64,000 nt of DNA from Paracoccus isoporae (GTDB taxonomy: Bacteria; Pseudomonadota; Alphaproteobacteria; Rhodobacterales; Rhodobacteraceae). Numbering within the stretch: the stretch's first letter is position 1; each line of letters starts with the position of its first letter. The notes beneath the pieces are model-generated. The model saw only the letters and a program-made list of their open reading frames with translations, was not told the origin of the DNA and made no database searches. This document shows, in pieces, positions 28,978 through 38,252 of the stretch. The stretch covers positions 1 through 64,000 of the forward strand of contig NZ_FNAH01000007.1 of assembly GCF_900101865.1 (NCBI RefSeq). The letters are read 5' to 3'. A program made the position numbers and the translations under genes.

Positions 28978-30531
28978 TCAACTCCTTCCGTTTTCATAGG
29001 CTTCCCTGAAATCCGCACCGACCTCGCCCAGGAACTGATCTTCTGCCGCGCGGGCGATCTCGCGGTAGCGCTCCTCGTACAGCCGCCACAGCTTGGCGCT
29101 GCGGCCGCCGGCCATCAGGCTTTCCAGCAGGCCGACCTCGGCCATGGAGGTCTCGATTGCCTCGGGGTCGAACCGGTCGATCATCCGCCGCAGCGCGGTT
29201 TGCAGCGCCGTCCATGTGCGAAGCTGATGGTCGGTCAGGTCGCGGAATGCCTCCTCCAGCGAGGCCTCCGCGTCGAGATACCCCTTGCCGCGGGGTTGCA
29301 CGAAACTGGCCAGAACCTCGTCCGGGGTGGCGAGGAATTTCAGCGGGTTCACATCGGCACGGGCGACGATGGTCTGCGCCACGCGGGCACGCTGCTTGGC
29401 GACGGCGCGGGTGCGCAATTGCTGCATCAGGCCATCGACCAGCATCCGCATCGCCCGGCCGATCTGCTCGGCCTGGGCCACCGGATCGCCGGTGAACTGG
29501 GCCGGATCCAGCCCCATGCCGCGCAGCAAGGCCGCGTGGGCTTGGGCATCGTCTCCGCCCGATGCGACCGGCGTGGCCGGCGCGGGCGAAGGCGCCGCCT
29601 CCGCCGCCGTCACCGGGGCAGAGGGGGAGGGCATGTGCGCCGATGGCACCGGCACGGCGCCCGCGTCGGGCGATCCGGCGTTCTGCGGGGCGGTGTCCGT
29701 TGCTCCGGCGGGATCGAGACCGGTTGATGGTCCGGTGTCTTGGGCGGGGGTGGAAACGGGTGTCTCGGCTGGGGACGCCCTGGTCCAGTCCGCGAAAATG
29801 TCCTTCGGGCCTTCGGAAGATGATATCCCGGATGGCGCGGTCTGGCTGGAGGGTGGGTGATCGGACGCGGATGCGGGTGCGGGTGACGGCGCGTCCGCAA
29901 CATGGCCGGGAAGCGGATCGAAATAGCCGCCGCCGCCCGGCGGAGGGGCGGCCTCCGCGTCGGTCGGTGTGGCGGGGTTGGCGGAACGGCGCAGGTCCAG
30001 GCTGAACGCGTCCTCCTGGTCGAGCGGCCGGGGCGGGGCGGGCGGCCGCTTGCGCTCATGGCTGCGCGCACTGTCCGTCAGGCCGAACGGATCGGGCAGG
30101 TCCGCCGGCCGCGGCTCAGGCGGCGGCGGCGGGGCCTCGCCGTCGCCTATGCTGAAATCGAAGACCATGCCGCCGCCTGATGCCGCCGCCGCGCCGGGCG
30201 GTGCGGCGCTCGCGCCGGAGGCCGCCTCGACGCGCAGCACGAAATCGCCCATGCGCAGCCGCATCCCCGGCTCGACCGCGACGCTGTTGCTGGCGCCGAC
30301 CGGATGGGCCGCATTGTCGATGAACAGCCCGGAGCTGGACGCATCCGTGGCCATCACCGTGCCGTCCTGCTCGGTCAGGATGCAGTGCTGGCGCGAGACA
30401 TACATGTCGGGATCGTGCAGCGGCCAGTCGGCGTCGTCGCTGCGCCCGATGACCATGCGCCCGCCGCTGAACTCGCGTTCCTTCTCGCGCTGCGGGTGGG
30501 GCGCGGATTCGATGACCAGTCTCACGCCCAT
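28978..30531 (-). CDS. fha: T6SS FHA-domain scaffold protein Fha (TagH)
   Basis: A 517-residue cytoplasmic protein. Residues 1-100 are a forkhead-associated domain (GRSDDADWPLHDP, YVSRQHC, SSSGLFIDN) that reads phosphothreonine. A long Pro/Ala/Asp-rich linker (about 110-330) follows and the last 180 residues are the conserved TagH C-terminal domain (NPLKFLATPDEVLASF, GYLDAEASLEEAFRDL). In the threonine phosphorylation pathway the PpkA kinase phosphorylates Fha and PppA reverses this; both enzymes are encoded at the edges of this locus. The start overlaps the end of tssG by 10 bases. Confidence 0.93.
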   Translation of the reverse strand: MGVRLVIESAPHPQREKEREFSGGRMVIGRSDDADWPLHDPDMYVSRQHCILTEQDGTVMATDASSSGLFIDNAAHPVGASNSVAVEPGMRLRMGDFVLRVEAASGASAAPPGAAAASGGGMVFDFSIGDGEAPPPPPEPRPADLPDPFGLTDSARSHERKRPPAPPRPLDQEDAFSLDLRRSANPATPTDAEAAPPPGGGGYFDPLPGHVADAPSPAPASASDHPPSSQTAPSGISSSEGPKDIFADWTRASPAETPVSTPAQDTGPSTGLDPAGATDTAPQNAGSPDAGAVPVPSAHMPSPSAPVTAAEAAPSPAPATPVASGGDDAQAHAALLRGMGLDPAQFTGDPVAQAEQIGRAMRMLVDGLMQQLRTRAVAKQRARVAQTIVARADVNPLKFLATPDEVLASFVQPRGKGYLDAEASLEEAFRDLTDHQLRTWTALQTALRRMIDRFDPEAIETSMAEVGLLESLMAGGRSAKLWRLYEERYREIARAAEDQFLGEVGADFREAYENGRS

Positions 30532-31604
30532 GCGCCCTCTCCCGTCGGTCCGGCCCCTTCGGTCCCGGCATTGATGCGGCGGTAGCAGAGATCGGCCGCC
30601 GGTCGGCCCGGACGCGGATCGATCCAGCTTGTCAGCCCGAGCCGGGACTGGCCGAGCCGCGCCTTCGGCACCTCCTCCGCCGCCAGCACCAGCCGCAGGT
30701 CGAAATCCATGTCGCGCCCCTGCGCAAAGATCAGCGCGTCGCGAAGCCGCGCCCGGCTGCTGGGGGCATCGGCAAAGGCGTCGAATTGCCGGCGCGTCAG
30801 CGGACCCAGCCGGATCTCGGCCCGCGACTGCCGGTCGAAGCGCCGCGATCCGACCATCGCCCCGGTGCCCAGCCCGGCATGCTGCACCCCCAGCCGGGTC
30901 TGCAACCGCTCGGGGATCTCCAGCCACACCCCGACGAATTCAATGAGCCGGACCGGCACGTCCAGCACCGATTGCAGCAGCGAGGTCAGCCGGTCCGGTC
31001 CGCGCACCTCATGGGCAAGCGAGGTGGCGTGGCGCATCTGTGCATCGTCGATCTGCCGATCCCGGCTGCGCCCGCCGGGCAGGCCGGTGCCGGCCAGGGC
31101 GCGCAGCATCGCGATCACCTGTCCGCCGTCGCCATGCGCAAGCTGGACGGCGGCGCGCGAATCCGCCCATGCCCGCCAATACAGCGCCATCATCCGGTGC
31201 TGGAGCATGTTGATGAAATCCAGAAACGAGGTGTCCGCCGTCGCCCCGCCGCTTTCGGCGCCGGCGAACCAGCGGCTGGATTGCCGCGCGATGATCCACC
31301 GCGTCAGATGCAGCGGCATCGGGCCTTCCGGCCCGATCAGACCCAGCACATGGACCGTGACCTCGGGCTTGCCGCCCCGGCCCGGCCCGAGCTGTGCCAC
31401 GTCGCCTGCGGCAAAGGACTGGCGCGGTTGCTGCGCCAGGCGGGCCGGTTCCGACCCCGCCCCGCCGGAGCGTCCGAAGCGCGCGCCTTTGCCTTCGAGT
31501 TGCCGCAGCAGCTCGAAGAAATCCATGTTCGCGATCTCGGCCTGCGTCGCGCCTGACGCGGTCGCGGTCAGATCAGCGCGCGCGTGCCGGTCGTCATCGG
31601 CCAT
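30522..31604 (-). CDS. tssG: T6SS baseplate protein TssG
   Basis: A 360-residue TssG, which with TssF forms the baseplate wedge. Recognisable parts are the N-terminal MDFFELLRQLE, the FLDFINMLQHRMMALYWRAW block and the terminal RLGLTSWIDPRPGRP. The ATG at 31604 has GGAGGTGGT immediately upstream, which fixes the start inside tssF with a 37-base overlap. Confidence 0.93.
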   Translation of the reverse strand: MADDDRHARADLTATASGATQAEIANMDFFELLRQLEGKGARFGRSGGAGSEPARLAQQPRQSFAAGDVAQLGPGRGGKPEVTVHVLGLIGPEGPMPLHLTRWIIARQSSRWFAGAESGGATADTSFLDFINMLQHRMMALYWRAWADSRAAVQLAHGDGGQVIAMLRALAGTGLPGGRSRDRQIDDAQMRHATSLAHEVRGPDRLTSLLQSVLDVPVRLIEFVGVWLEIPERLQTRLGVQHAGLGTGAMVGSRRFDRQSRAEIRLGPLTRRQFDAFADAPSSRARLRDALIFAQGRDMDFDLRLVLAAEEVPKARLGQSRLGLTSWIDPRPGRPAADLCYRRINAGTEGAGPTGEGAWA

Positions 31605-33451
31605 ACCACCTCCGTTTGCGACTGGACCAGCCGGGTTCTGGTGCGGACAAAGGAATTGATCGCCGCCTGGCGGCTGAACAGCCGCGCCATGAGCGCCGTC
31701 AACAGCAACTGGCTGCCGCCGGTCAGCAGGGTTTCGTTCACGTCGAGCGTGATCTCCGTGCCGTGCGCGAAGCAAAGCGGGCCGCGCAGGTCCAGCCGTT
31801 CCACCACGCTGCGCGCGGTCACGCCGGTCAGCGCCTCGCCATGCTGCGTGAGACCGGGATCGCCCCGGTCCGCATAAAGCCGGATCATCGCGCGCAGGGG
31901 CTCTGCACCCGCCTCGCCGCTTGCCAGCGACAGGTGATCCAGGCTGAGCTGCGCGATCCACCGCCAGGTGAGATCGTCGATCTTCTGGTCATTCGTGGCG
32001 CCGGACGGCAGGCTGGCGCGCAGTGACGGGCGCGGCCGCCGCATGGCGCCCAGCATCTTGACCTGCTGGACCGGATCGCCGGTTTCCAGCGTCAGCGACG
32101 GCCGGTCGTCCAGGATCGGCAGGTCGCGATTGGTGCACAGCGCGCGGATATCAAGCTGCGCCAGCGGGGTCGCGCCCCTGGCTCCCGCGGGGCGGGCGAC
32201 GGAGATATAGAAATCGTCGCCCAGATAGCTCGATCGGGTCTGTCCGCGCCGCACCTCCTCGGTATCGGGGCGGCGCGGGCGGCGTTCAGTGGTATAGACA
32301 TGGTCATTGCCGTCGCGCGTCTCGACCGAAATCAGCGGGGCAAGCCGGGCTTGCGGACCCTCCGCCGCGGCATCGTCCACGCGCAGCAGACGGTAGATCT
32401 CGAAATCCTTTGGCCGGGTCCGGTCGGCATGGACCAGATGGGCGGAGCGTCCCTTGCGCAGTTCGACAATATTGCATTCATGCTCGAACAGATTGACCAG
32501 CGGCGTTGCGAAAAGCTGGAAATCGGCGGCGGAGATGCCTGACAGTTCGCTGCGCTGATGGGCGAACAGGACAATGATCTCGACGGCGCATTGCGGTGCC
32601 GTGCATCTGCGGATGGCAGCGGACAGCCCGCTCAGCCGCACGAACTGGAACCGCTCGGGCATCAGGAAATATTCGCGCAGCAGCCGGTATCCCTCGAACG
32701 CGCTGCGCACCCGCGGCAGCAGCGCCTCCTCCGCCTCGATCCCCACCATCGCGGGCGGGTCGATCGCGGCGAATACCGAGCTGCCATCCGCAGGCCGCGC
32801 GACTGCCCCGGCGCGCGACCCGAAGATCGCATCGAAGATGGCGCCGCCGCGCTGTCCGGCGCCGAAATAGACCGGCAGGTTGTCCAGCGACAATTCGGCC
32901 AATGCGCCGGTCCCGCGCCGTCCGATCTTCAGCCGCATGCCGGCGCTGGCATGCCGGGCCAGCCGCTCCGACACGCCAGCCTGCACGAGCGCGCCCCGGT
33001 CCTGGAGATAATCCACCGCCAGCAGGCGCAGCGGCCACATCCGCACATCCTGCGAGGTGGTATAGGTGCACCGCGTCCGCAGGCCCTCGCGCAGCGACGA
33101 GACGAGCCGCGTGCCGCGCGACACGACATGGCCGTCCAGCATCACGTCCACCTGCGGCCCCGGTGTGAATTCGGCCATCGTCATCGCGGGCGACGGCCCC
33201 GCCAGATCGGGATAGAGCGCGTCGATCATGTCGCGCACGAAGCGGCTGGATTCGGCATCGACCTTCAGCCGGGTCCGCGCCGCCAGATAGGCCACCCCCT
33301 CCAGCAGCCGTTCCACGTAAGGGTCGGGGCAGGGCACCGAATCGAGCGACAGATTGCGGGCGACATTGGGATGCATGGCCGCGAATTCGGTCGCCAGGCT
33401 GCGGATATGCAGCAACTCGTCCTCGTAATAGTCCAGGAACATCCGGTCCAT
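31568..33451 (-). CDS. tssF: T6SS baseplate protein TssF
   Basis: A 627-residue baseplate wedge protein of normal family length. It starts MDRMFLDYYEDELLHIR, close to the universal TssF opening (YYNRELAYLRELGAEFA in others), with FAAMHPNVARNL and PYVERLLEGVAYLAART shortly after. The internal PCPDPYVERLLEG and the C-terminal LLTGGSQLLLTALMARLF also fit. The start overlaps the tssE stop by one base (TGATG) with GGAGGAG a few bases upstream. Confidence 0.95.
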   Translation of the reverse strand: MDRMFLDYYEDELLHIRSLATEFAAMHPNVARNLSLDSVPCPDPYVERLLEGVAYLAARTRLKVDAESSRFVRDMIDALYPDLAGPSPAMTMAEFTPGPQVDVMLDGHVVSRGTRLVSSLREGLRTRCTYTTSQDVRMWPLRLLAVDYLQDRGALVQAGVSERLARHASAGMRLKIGRRGTGALAELSLDNLPVYFGAGQRGGAIFDAIFGSRAGAVARPADGSSVFAAIDPPAMVGIEAEEALLPRVRSAFEGYRLLREYFLMPERFQFVRLSGLSAAIRRCTAPQCAVEIIVLFAHQRSELSGISAADFQLFATPLVNLFEHECNIVELRKGRSAHLVHADRTRPKDFEIYRLLRVDDAAAEGPQARLAPLISVETRDGNDHVYTTERRPRRPDTEEVRRGQTRSSYLGDDFYISVARPAGARGATPLAQLDIRALCTNRDLPILDDRPSLTLETGDPVQQVKMLGAMRRPRPSLRASLPSGATNDQKIDDLTWRWIAQLSLDHLSLASGEAGAEPLRAMIRLYADRGDPGLTQHGEALTGVTARSVVERLDLRGPLCFAHGTEITLDVNETLLTGGSQLLLTALMARLFSRQAAINSFVRTRTRLVQSQTEVVWPMTTGTRALI

Positions 33452-34170
33452 CACCGCTCCTCCATCGAGGTGACGGCGTGTCCGCTGTCCAGATCGATCA
33501 TCGTGGAGAGCCGCAGCCGCTCGGGCACCGGCGACAGCATCAAGAGCGCGTCGATCTGGATCTTCAGCCCGGTCTTGTCATTGGCGGAGACATTGACCCG
33601 GACGGTGTCCGGCTTGAGCCGCGGCTCGAACACGCGCAGCACCTCCACCAACTCCCGCGACAGCGCGTCGGGATCGAAATCCGCGCCGTGACGACCGGAG
33701 AAGGAGGGGACACCGTAATTCACCACCGAGCGGCGCACTTCCGGATAATCCTCCAGCAGTTCCTCCGGTGTGGTCGTCCGTCGCATTTCGCGCTCGCTCA
33801 GCAAATATCTCGCCTCGAACCGTTCGATATTGAACAACATCTCGATGTCGCGCCGGACCGCTTCGCGCAGCACGTCCGGCGTGACCATGACCCCGCCTTC
33901 CTCGAGCCGCTGCTGACGGCGCAGCAGGTTCGAGAGTCGATGCGCCTGTCTGCGGGTCTCCTCATTCAGCGCGGCGGTCTTCTCGATCGAGCGGGCGCCG
34001 TCGCTCAGCAGGGCATCCACCGCGGCGGCCCCGCCGAGTTCCCGCTCCAACTCCCGCCGCAGGGCGGATGTCTCGGCCGACAGACCATGAAGCTCGTCGA
34101 CGAGGCGGTCCCAGAGTGATGGCTGGACCGCCTCGCGCAGTGATGTCTCCATGTCCGACTGGTCGATCAC
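33451..34170 (-). CDS. tssE: T6SS baseplate protein TssE (gp25-like), enlarged
   Basis: A 239-residue protein with a gp25-like lysozyme-fold domain at about residues 100-230 (RRDIEMLFNIERFEAR, SVVNYGVPSF, IRVFEPRL-like VLRVFEPRLKP). It begins sheath assembly on the baseplate. Typical TssE proteins have about 130-180 residues. Here the conserved opening QPSLWDRLVDEL (about 16-27) is separated from the gp25 domain by some 70 extra residues of predicted coiled coil rich in Glu and Arg. The start is taken as GTG at 34170; an ATG at 34152 is an alternative, and neither has a clear ribosome binding site. Confidence 0.9.
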   Translation of the reverse strand: MIDQSDMETSLREAVQPSLWDRLVDELHGLSAETSALRRELERELGGAAAVDALLSDGARSIEKTAALNEETRRQAHRLSNLLRRQQRLEEGGVMVTPDVLREAVRRDIEMLFNIERFEARYLLSEREMRRTTTPEELLEDYPEVRRSVVNYGVPSFSGRHGADFDPDALSRELVEVLRVFEPRLKPDTVRVNVSANDKTGLKIQIDALLMLSPVPERLRLSTMIDLDSGHAVTSMEER

Positions 34171-34196
34171 CTGTCAGGTCCGCCCGCCGGCGCCGG

Positions 34197-34673
34197 TCAT
34201 TTCGCGGCCAGCACGTCGTATTCGATTTCGTGTTCGTCGCCCTTGGTCAGGTCATCCGCATCCACGAGATACTTCATCTTGATCGTATCGAAGCTCAGCG
34301 TGATCGCATCGACCGGGTTGCCGCCGCCACCGCCCGAGACCTGGTAGTTCTCGACCAGCGTGTTGGTCATGGTGATCGTCAGGTAGTCGGAATGGTCGTC
34401 CCCCTGGTCCTTGCGCAGCGTCAGGACCGTCTCGCCCAGGTTCTTCGCCTTGATGCAGGCCAGGGCGATATAGGGCGACGAGCAGTCATAGTCCTTCGAG
34501 ATCGACAGGGACTGGATATCGGCCAGACCGCTCTCGCGCTGACCGCCGGAGTTGCGGAACGCCGACCGCGATGCGCCCCAGGAAAACGAGGAGATGACGA
34601 TCTCGTCCTCGTGATCGGAGCGTTTGCTCTCACCGGGGATGTCGTCAATCTTGTAGTAGCCGCTGAATGACAT
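34197..34673 (-). CDS. hcp: T6SS tube protein Hcp (TssD)
   Basis: A 158-residue tube subunit that stacks as hexamers inside the sheath and also carries small effectors. It shows the family traits GYYKIDDIPGESKRSDHEDEI-type opening, SWGASRSA, the SISKDYDCSSPYI block and a C-terminal strand ending with EIEYDV. Before the ATG is GAAAGGAAAGACCC-type purine-rich DNA. It lies between tssC (131 bases away) and tssE (26 bases), the usual place. Confidence 0.95.
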   Translation of the reverse strand: MSFSGYYKIDDIPGESKRSDHEDEIVISSFSWGASRSAFRNSGGQRESGLADIQSLSISKDYDCSSPYIALACIKAKNLGETVLTLRKDQGDDHSDYLTITMTNTLVENYQVSGGGGGNPVDAITLSFDTIKMKYLVDADDLTKGDEHEIEYDVLAAK

Positions 34674-34804
34674 GGGTCTTTCCTTTCATAGCCAAGTTGC
34701 TTTGTGATCGCCCCTGGCCGGGAACCAGCGACGTTCCGGGTGACAACAGGCCGACGGACCGGCCTGCCATGCGCGGTGCCGCGGGGCACGCCCGCGGGCT
34801 GCCG

Positions 34805-36313
34805 TCAGCTCTTGACGGACGGCAATTCGGACACCAGCCGCAGGCTCGCATTGATGCCTTCAAGCTGGTAATGCGGACGCAGGAAGAAACGGGCGTTGTA
34901 ATAGCCCGGCCGCCCCTCGACACTGTCCACCTGAACCTCGGCCGCGGCGAGCGGCCGCTTGGCCTTGGCGCGGTCATCGGCCATGGCCGGATTGGCCAGC
35001 ACGTAGCGGTTGATCCATTCCGACAGCCATTTCTGCATGTCGTTCTTTTCCTTGAACGTGCCGACCTTGTCGCGGGCGATGGCCTTGAGGTAATGGGCAA
35101 AACGCGACACCGGGAACAGATAGGGCAGGTTCGCCGACAGCCGCTCATTGGCCTGCGCATCGGGATCGACCAGCCTTCCGGCGCGGGTTTCGTCGTCCTG
35201 CAGGCTGTGCGCACCGATGAAGGCGGCGACATCGGTGTTCTTGCGATGCAGGATCGGCATCATGCCCAGCTTGGCCAGCTCCGCCTCGCGCCGGTCGTCG
35301 ATGGCGATCTCGGTGGGGCATTTCATCGCCACGCTGCCATCATCGGTCGGGAAGGTGTGGACCGGCAGGTTCAGCACCGTGCCGCCGGATTCCACCCCGC
35401 GGATCTGCGTGCCCCAGCCATAGAGCTTGTGGCTGCGGTTGATGTTCACCCCCATCGCGTAGGCGGCGTTCATCCACACGTAGTTGTCGTGCTTGGCGTC
35501 GATCACCTCCTCGAAATCGAACCCTTTGACCGGGACGGTTTCGGCACCGTAAGGCAGCCGCCCCAGCACGCGCGGCATGGCCAGACCGATGTAACGCGCA
35601 TCCTCGCTTTCGCGCAGCGACTGCCAGCTTGCATATTCCGGTCCCGACACGATCTGCTGAAGATCCTGCGGGTTCGGCAGTTCCTGCCAGCTTTCCATGC
35701 GGAACAACTGCGGCGCGGCGGCGGCGATGAAGGGCGCATGAGCCGAGGCGCAGATCCCCGAGAGGTTGCGCAACAGACCCACATCCTTCGGCTTGTGCGA
35801 AAACTCGTAATCGCCCACGATCGCGCCGACCGGCTCGCCGCCGAACATCGAGTATTCGTCGGTATAGATCTTCTTGAAGACCGGGGACTGGTCCCACATC
35901 TGGCCTTCGTAATCCTCCAGAATGTCGGCCAGCTCGTCCTTCTTGATGTTCAGGACCCGGATCTTCAGCTTGGAATCGGTCTCGGTGTTGTTCACCAGGT
36001 AATGCAGACCGCGCCACGACCCCTCGATCTTGCGCAGCTTCTCGTCATGCAGGATGACGTTCATCTGCTTGGACAGCATCTCGTCGATGCCGGCGATGAG
36101 CGACTTAATCGACTTGATCGCATTGCCCGAAATGGTGGCAGTGCCGGAGCGTTCCTTGGCCGCCACGGCAAGGTTCGACACCAGTGATTTCAGCTTGTCG
36201 CTTTCGCTGTCCTGGACCCGGAAGTCCTTTTCCAGCAGCTCGCTGAACTCGGCCAGATCGAGCGCCTCGGCCTCGGCGGCACCGCCTGCGGCTTCCTGTT
36301 TCGCGTCGGCCAT
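34805..36313 (-). CDS. tssC: T6SS sheath large subunit TssC
   Basis: A 502-residue contractile sheath subunit. Family blocks are seen in order: LHDEKLRKIEGSWRGLHYLV (as ILHDEKLRKIEGSW), LRVLNIKKDEL, GAIVGDYEFSH, the AAAAPQLFRMESWQELP region and VLGRLPYG. The product should pair with TssB to form the sheath contracted during firing and dismantled by ClpV. It starts 2 bases after the tssB stop. Confidence 0.96.
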   Translation of the reverse strand: MADAKQEAAGGAAEAEALDLAEFSELLEKDFRVQDSESDKLKSLVSNLAVAAKERSGTATISGNAIKSIKSLIAGIDEMLSKQMNVILHDEKLRKIEGSWRGLHYLVNNTETDSKLKIRVLNIKKDELADILEDYEGQMWDQSPVFKKIYTDEYSMFGGEPVGAIVGDYEFSHKPKDVGLLRNLSGICASAHAPFIAAAAPQLFRMESWQELPNPQDLQQIVSGPEYASWQSLRESEDARYIGLAMPRVLGRLPYGAETVPVKGFDFEEVIDAKHDNYVWMNAAYAMGVNINRSHKLYGWGTQIRGVESGGTVLNLPVHTFPTDDGSVAMKCPTEIAIDDRREAELAKLGMMPILHRKNTDVAAFIGAHSLQDDETRAGRLVDPDAQANERLSANLPYLFPVSRFAHYLKAIARDKVGTFKEKNDMQKWLSEWINRYVLANPAMADDRAKAKRPLAAAEVQVDSVEGRPGYYNARFFLRPHYQLEGINASLRLVSELPSVKS

Positions 36314-36315
36314 TC

Positions 36316-36855
36316 TCAGCCCTCCTCATCGGTCTTGCCGGCGGCAATGGCCTGCTCGGCGGCCTGCTGCAGCAAGGGTTCATTGTTCAGCAACTGGGCG
36401 ATGCGCTTCTCGGCATCGACCTTTCCGTCCATGTAGCTCAGCAGCTGTTCGAGCTGCTGGCGCATCTTCAGCAGCTCGTTGAGCGCCGGCACCTGCTGGG
36501 CGATCTTGTCGGGGGCGAAGTCGCTCATGCTCTTGAAGCTGAGATCTACGAACAGCTCCTCCTCGGCCTCCTCGCCCTCGGCGGCGGGCAGCGCATTGGG
36601 CACCCGCGTCTTCACGCGCGGGGCCAGCGACTCCATGAACTTGTTGAACCGCCCGGCATCCGTCTCGACGAATTTGCGCTCACCGACGGGCTTCTTGGCC
36701 TCGGCGGTTTCGGATTCGCCCGCCAGATCCGACATCACCCCCATCACGAAGGGCAGTTCGATGGTGGTCGGGCTTCCGTAATGCTCCACATCATAGGCGA
36801 TCTGGACGCGTGGCGACCGGTTTCGCTCTATCACTTTCTGCTTGCTTTCGCTCAT
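36316..36855 (-). CDS. tssB: T6SS sheath small subunit TssB
   Basis: A 179-residue sheath subunit. The family opening RSPRVQIAYDVEHYG and the block ELPFVMGVMSDLAG are clear, followed by ERKFVETDAGRFNKFM, PRVKTRVPNAL and LSFKSMSDFAPDKIAQQVP. It forms the heterodimer with TssC. The gene lies 41 bases downstream of tssA. Confidence 0.96.
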   Translation of the reverse strand: MSESKQKVIERNRSPRVQIAYDVEHYGSPTTIELPFVMGVMSDLAGESETAEAKKPVGERKFVETDAGRFNKFMESLAPRVKTRVPNALPAAEGEEAEEELFVDLSFKSMSDFAPDKIAQQVPALNELLKMRQQLEQLLSYMDGKVDAEKRIAQLLNNEPLLQQAAEQAIAAGKTDEEG

Positions 36856-36896
36856 CCGCGGACCCTTTCAGCTTCTGATTTCCAAGTTCTGAGAAT

Positions 36897-38048
36897 TCAT
36901 TTCTTGCCGTCCTCCAATCCGGCGATATTGCGAAATTCCTTCAGACCGGAGGGGGCGATCTCGTTCATCAATTGCAGGAAATCCATCGAGACCATCCGGC
37001 GCAGGCGTTTGGCGACATGCGGGATCGGGCTTGACGGTTCGGTGCGTTCGTAAAAGGCCACGATGCGATCCAGCGCGCGCTCCACATCGTCGCGGGAATT
37101 GATCTCCCCGCTGCCGGATGCGGGTCGCGACGCGGCCTGCGGCGCGGGCGATGCCGGCGCATCCGCGGCCGGGCCATTTCCTCCGGACCCGGCAGAGTTG
37201 CCTTCCCCGGATGACTGCGGATCTCCCGCCGTCTCGGAAATGGAAACTTCGAGAGATTTTCTGAGATTATCGAGGAAACCTGATAATTCCGAAAACGACA
37301 ATCCGGTGGCCGGGTCCAACCCGGCCTTCTCAGCGAATGTGGTGCCGAGCGTGCCGAGTTCCGCGAGGCAGACGGAAATGGCCGACAGCATCCCCGCGAC
37401 CTCCTCGGAGTGCTCCGCCGCCATGGCGCGGCACGCGGCCTTCGCCCGGTTGGCGCGGTCATGGTGCCGCGCCAGTGCGGCATCCTTTTCTGCCTGGCCG
37501 AGACCGGAGGCCAGCCCGGCCTGGACGTCGAAATCGGACAGCAGCATCCGGCCGACATGGTCGAACATGACCGGCCCGATGCCGCGCGGGCTGAAGGCCA
37601 CGCCGAAGCGCAGATCGCCCAGCAAGCCATTGTCATCATTTTCCAATTGCCGCAGCGCGTTGATCCGGGCCATCGCGGCGGCCTGCGGATCGTCGCGGTC
37701 GCGCAGGGCCGGATGCAGGCTGTCCCAGTAATCCGCGATAGAGCGGCGCAGCAGGATCAACCCCTGCGACAGCCCCTCGAATCCGTCGGTCGCGAACAGC
37801 GCCCTGACGAGGATGACGAGCAGCCGAAGGTCGCGCCCGCTGGCCGACAACTCCTCGCTCTGGCTCAGCACCGACCCCCAGTCAACCGGCGTGGCCGACT
37901 CGTTCAGGGCGCCATCCGGCTTCGTCCGCTGGCTGCGCGCCGCCGGCTCCAGCAGCCGTTCAATCGAATGGAAACGCGCATCATTGCGCAATTCAACCCC
38001 GGAGGGCTGGTCGCCGGAAAGCGGGGAGAGGAGGCTCTCCAGGTCCAT
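36897..38048 (-). CDS. tssA: T6SS cap/priming protein TssA
   Basis: A 383-residue TssA of the short type. The N-terminal ImpA domain (about residues 1-200) has SGDQPSGVELRND, the ALFATDGFEGLSQGL segment and YWDSLHPAL. A Gly/Ser/Pro-rich linker (about 275-315) leads to a C-terminal block with INSRDDVERALDRIVAFY and EPSSPIPHVAKRLRRMV, which resembles the C-terminal part of TssA1 proteins. It is the first gene of the tss operon, behind an AT-rich spacer. Confidence 0.93.
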   Translation of the reverse strand: MDLESLLSPLSGDQPSGVELRNDARFHSIERLLEPAARSQRTKPDGALNESATPVDWGSVLSQSEELSASGRDLRLLVILVRALFATDGFEGLSQGLILLRRSIADYWDSLHPALRDRDDPQAAAMARINALRQLENDDNGLLGDLRFGVAFSPRGIGPVMFDHVGRMLLSDFDVQAGLASGLGQAEKDAALARHHDRANRAKAACRAMAAEHSEEVAGMLSAISVCLAELGTLGTTFAEKAGLDPATGLSFSELSGFLDNLRKSLEVSISETAGDPQSSGEGNSAGSGGNGPAADAPASPAPQAASRPASGSGEINSRDDVERALDRIVAFYERTEPSSPIPHVAKRLRRMVSMDFLQLMNEIAPSGLKEFRNIAGLEDGKK

Positions 38049-38128
38049 TCCATCGCGCCTTTACGAAATCAATGACAAGTTTTCAGGATCGTGAAAGAGA
38101 TCTAATAGCTACCCAAACATCTAAGATT

Positions 38129-38134
38129 ATTATA
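38129..38134 (-). promoter_or_regulatory. Candidate -10 element of the tss operon
   Basis: On the minus strand the hexamer TATAAT lies about 80 bases before the tssA ATG, inside a strikingly AT-rich 204-base spacer (38049-38252) between divergent units. I see no good -35 hexamer at 16-18 bases, so it may depend on an activator or be coincidental to the AT-rich setting. Confidence 0.35.
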
Positions 38135-38252
38135 TTCTTGCAGACGACAATGATTCTTGCAACGAACTTAAATTGATTCGCGGTCATTGTTTCGGTTATT
38201 TCGGTATCGCGATTGTTTTTATGTGCAGTCGTGCTGAAACGCTGTCTGCGAT

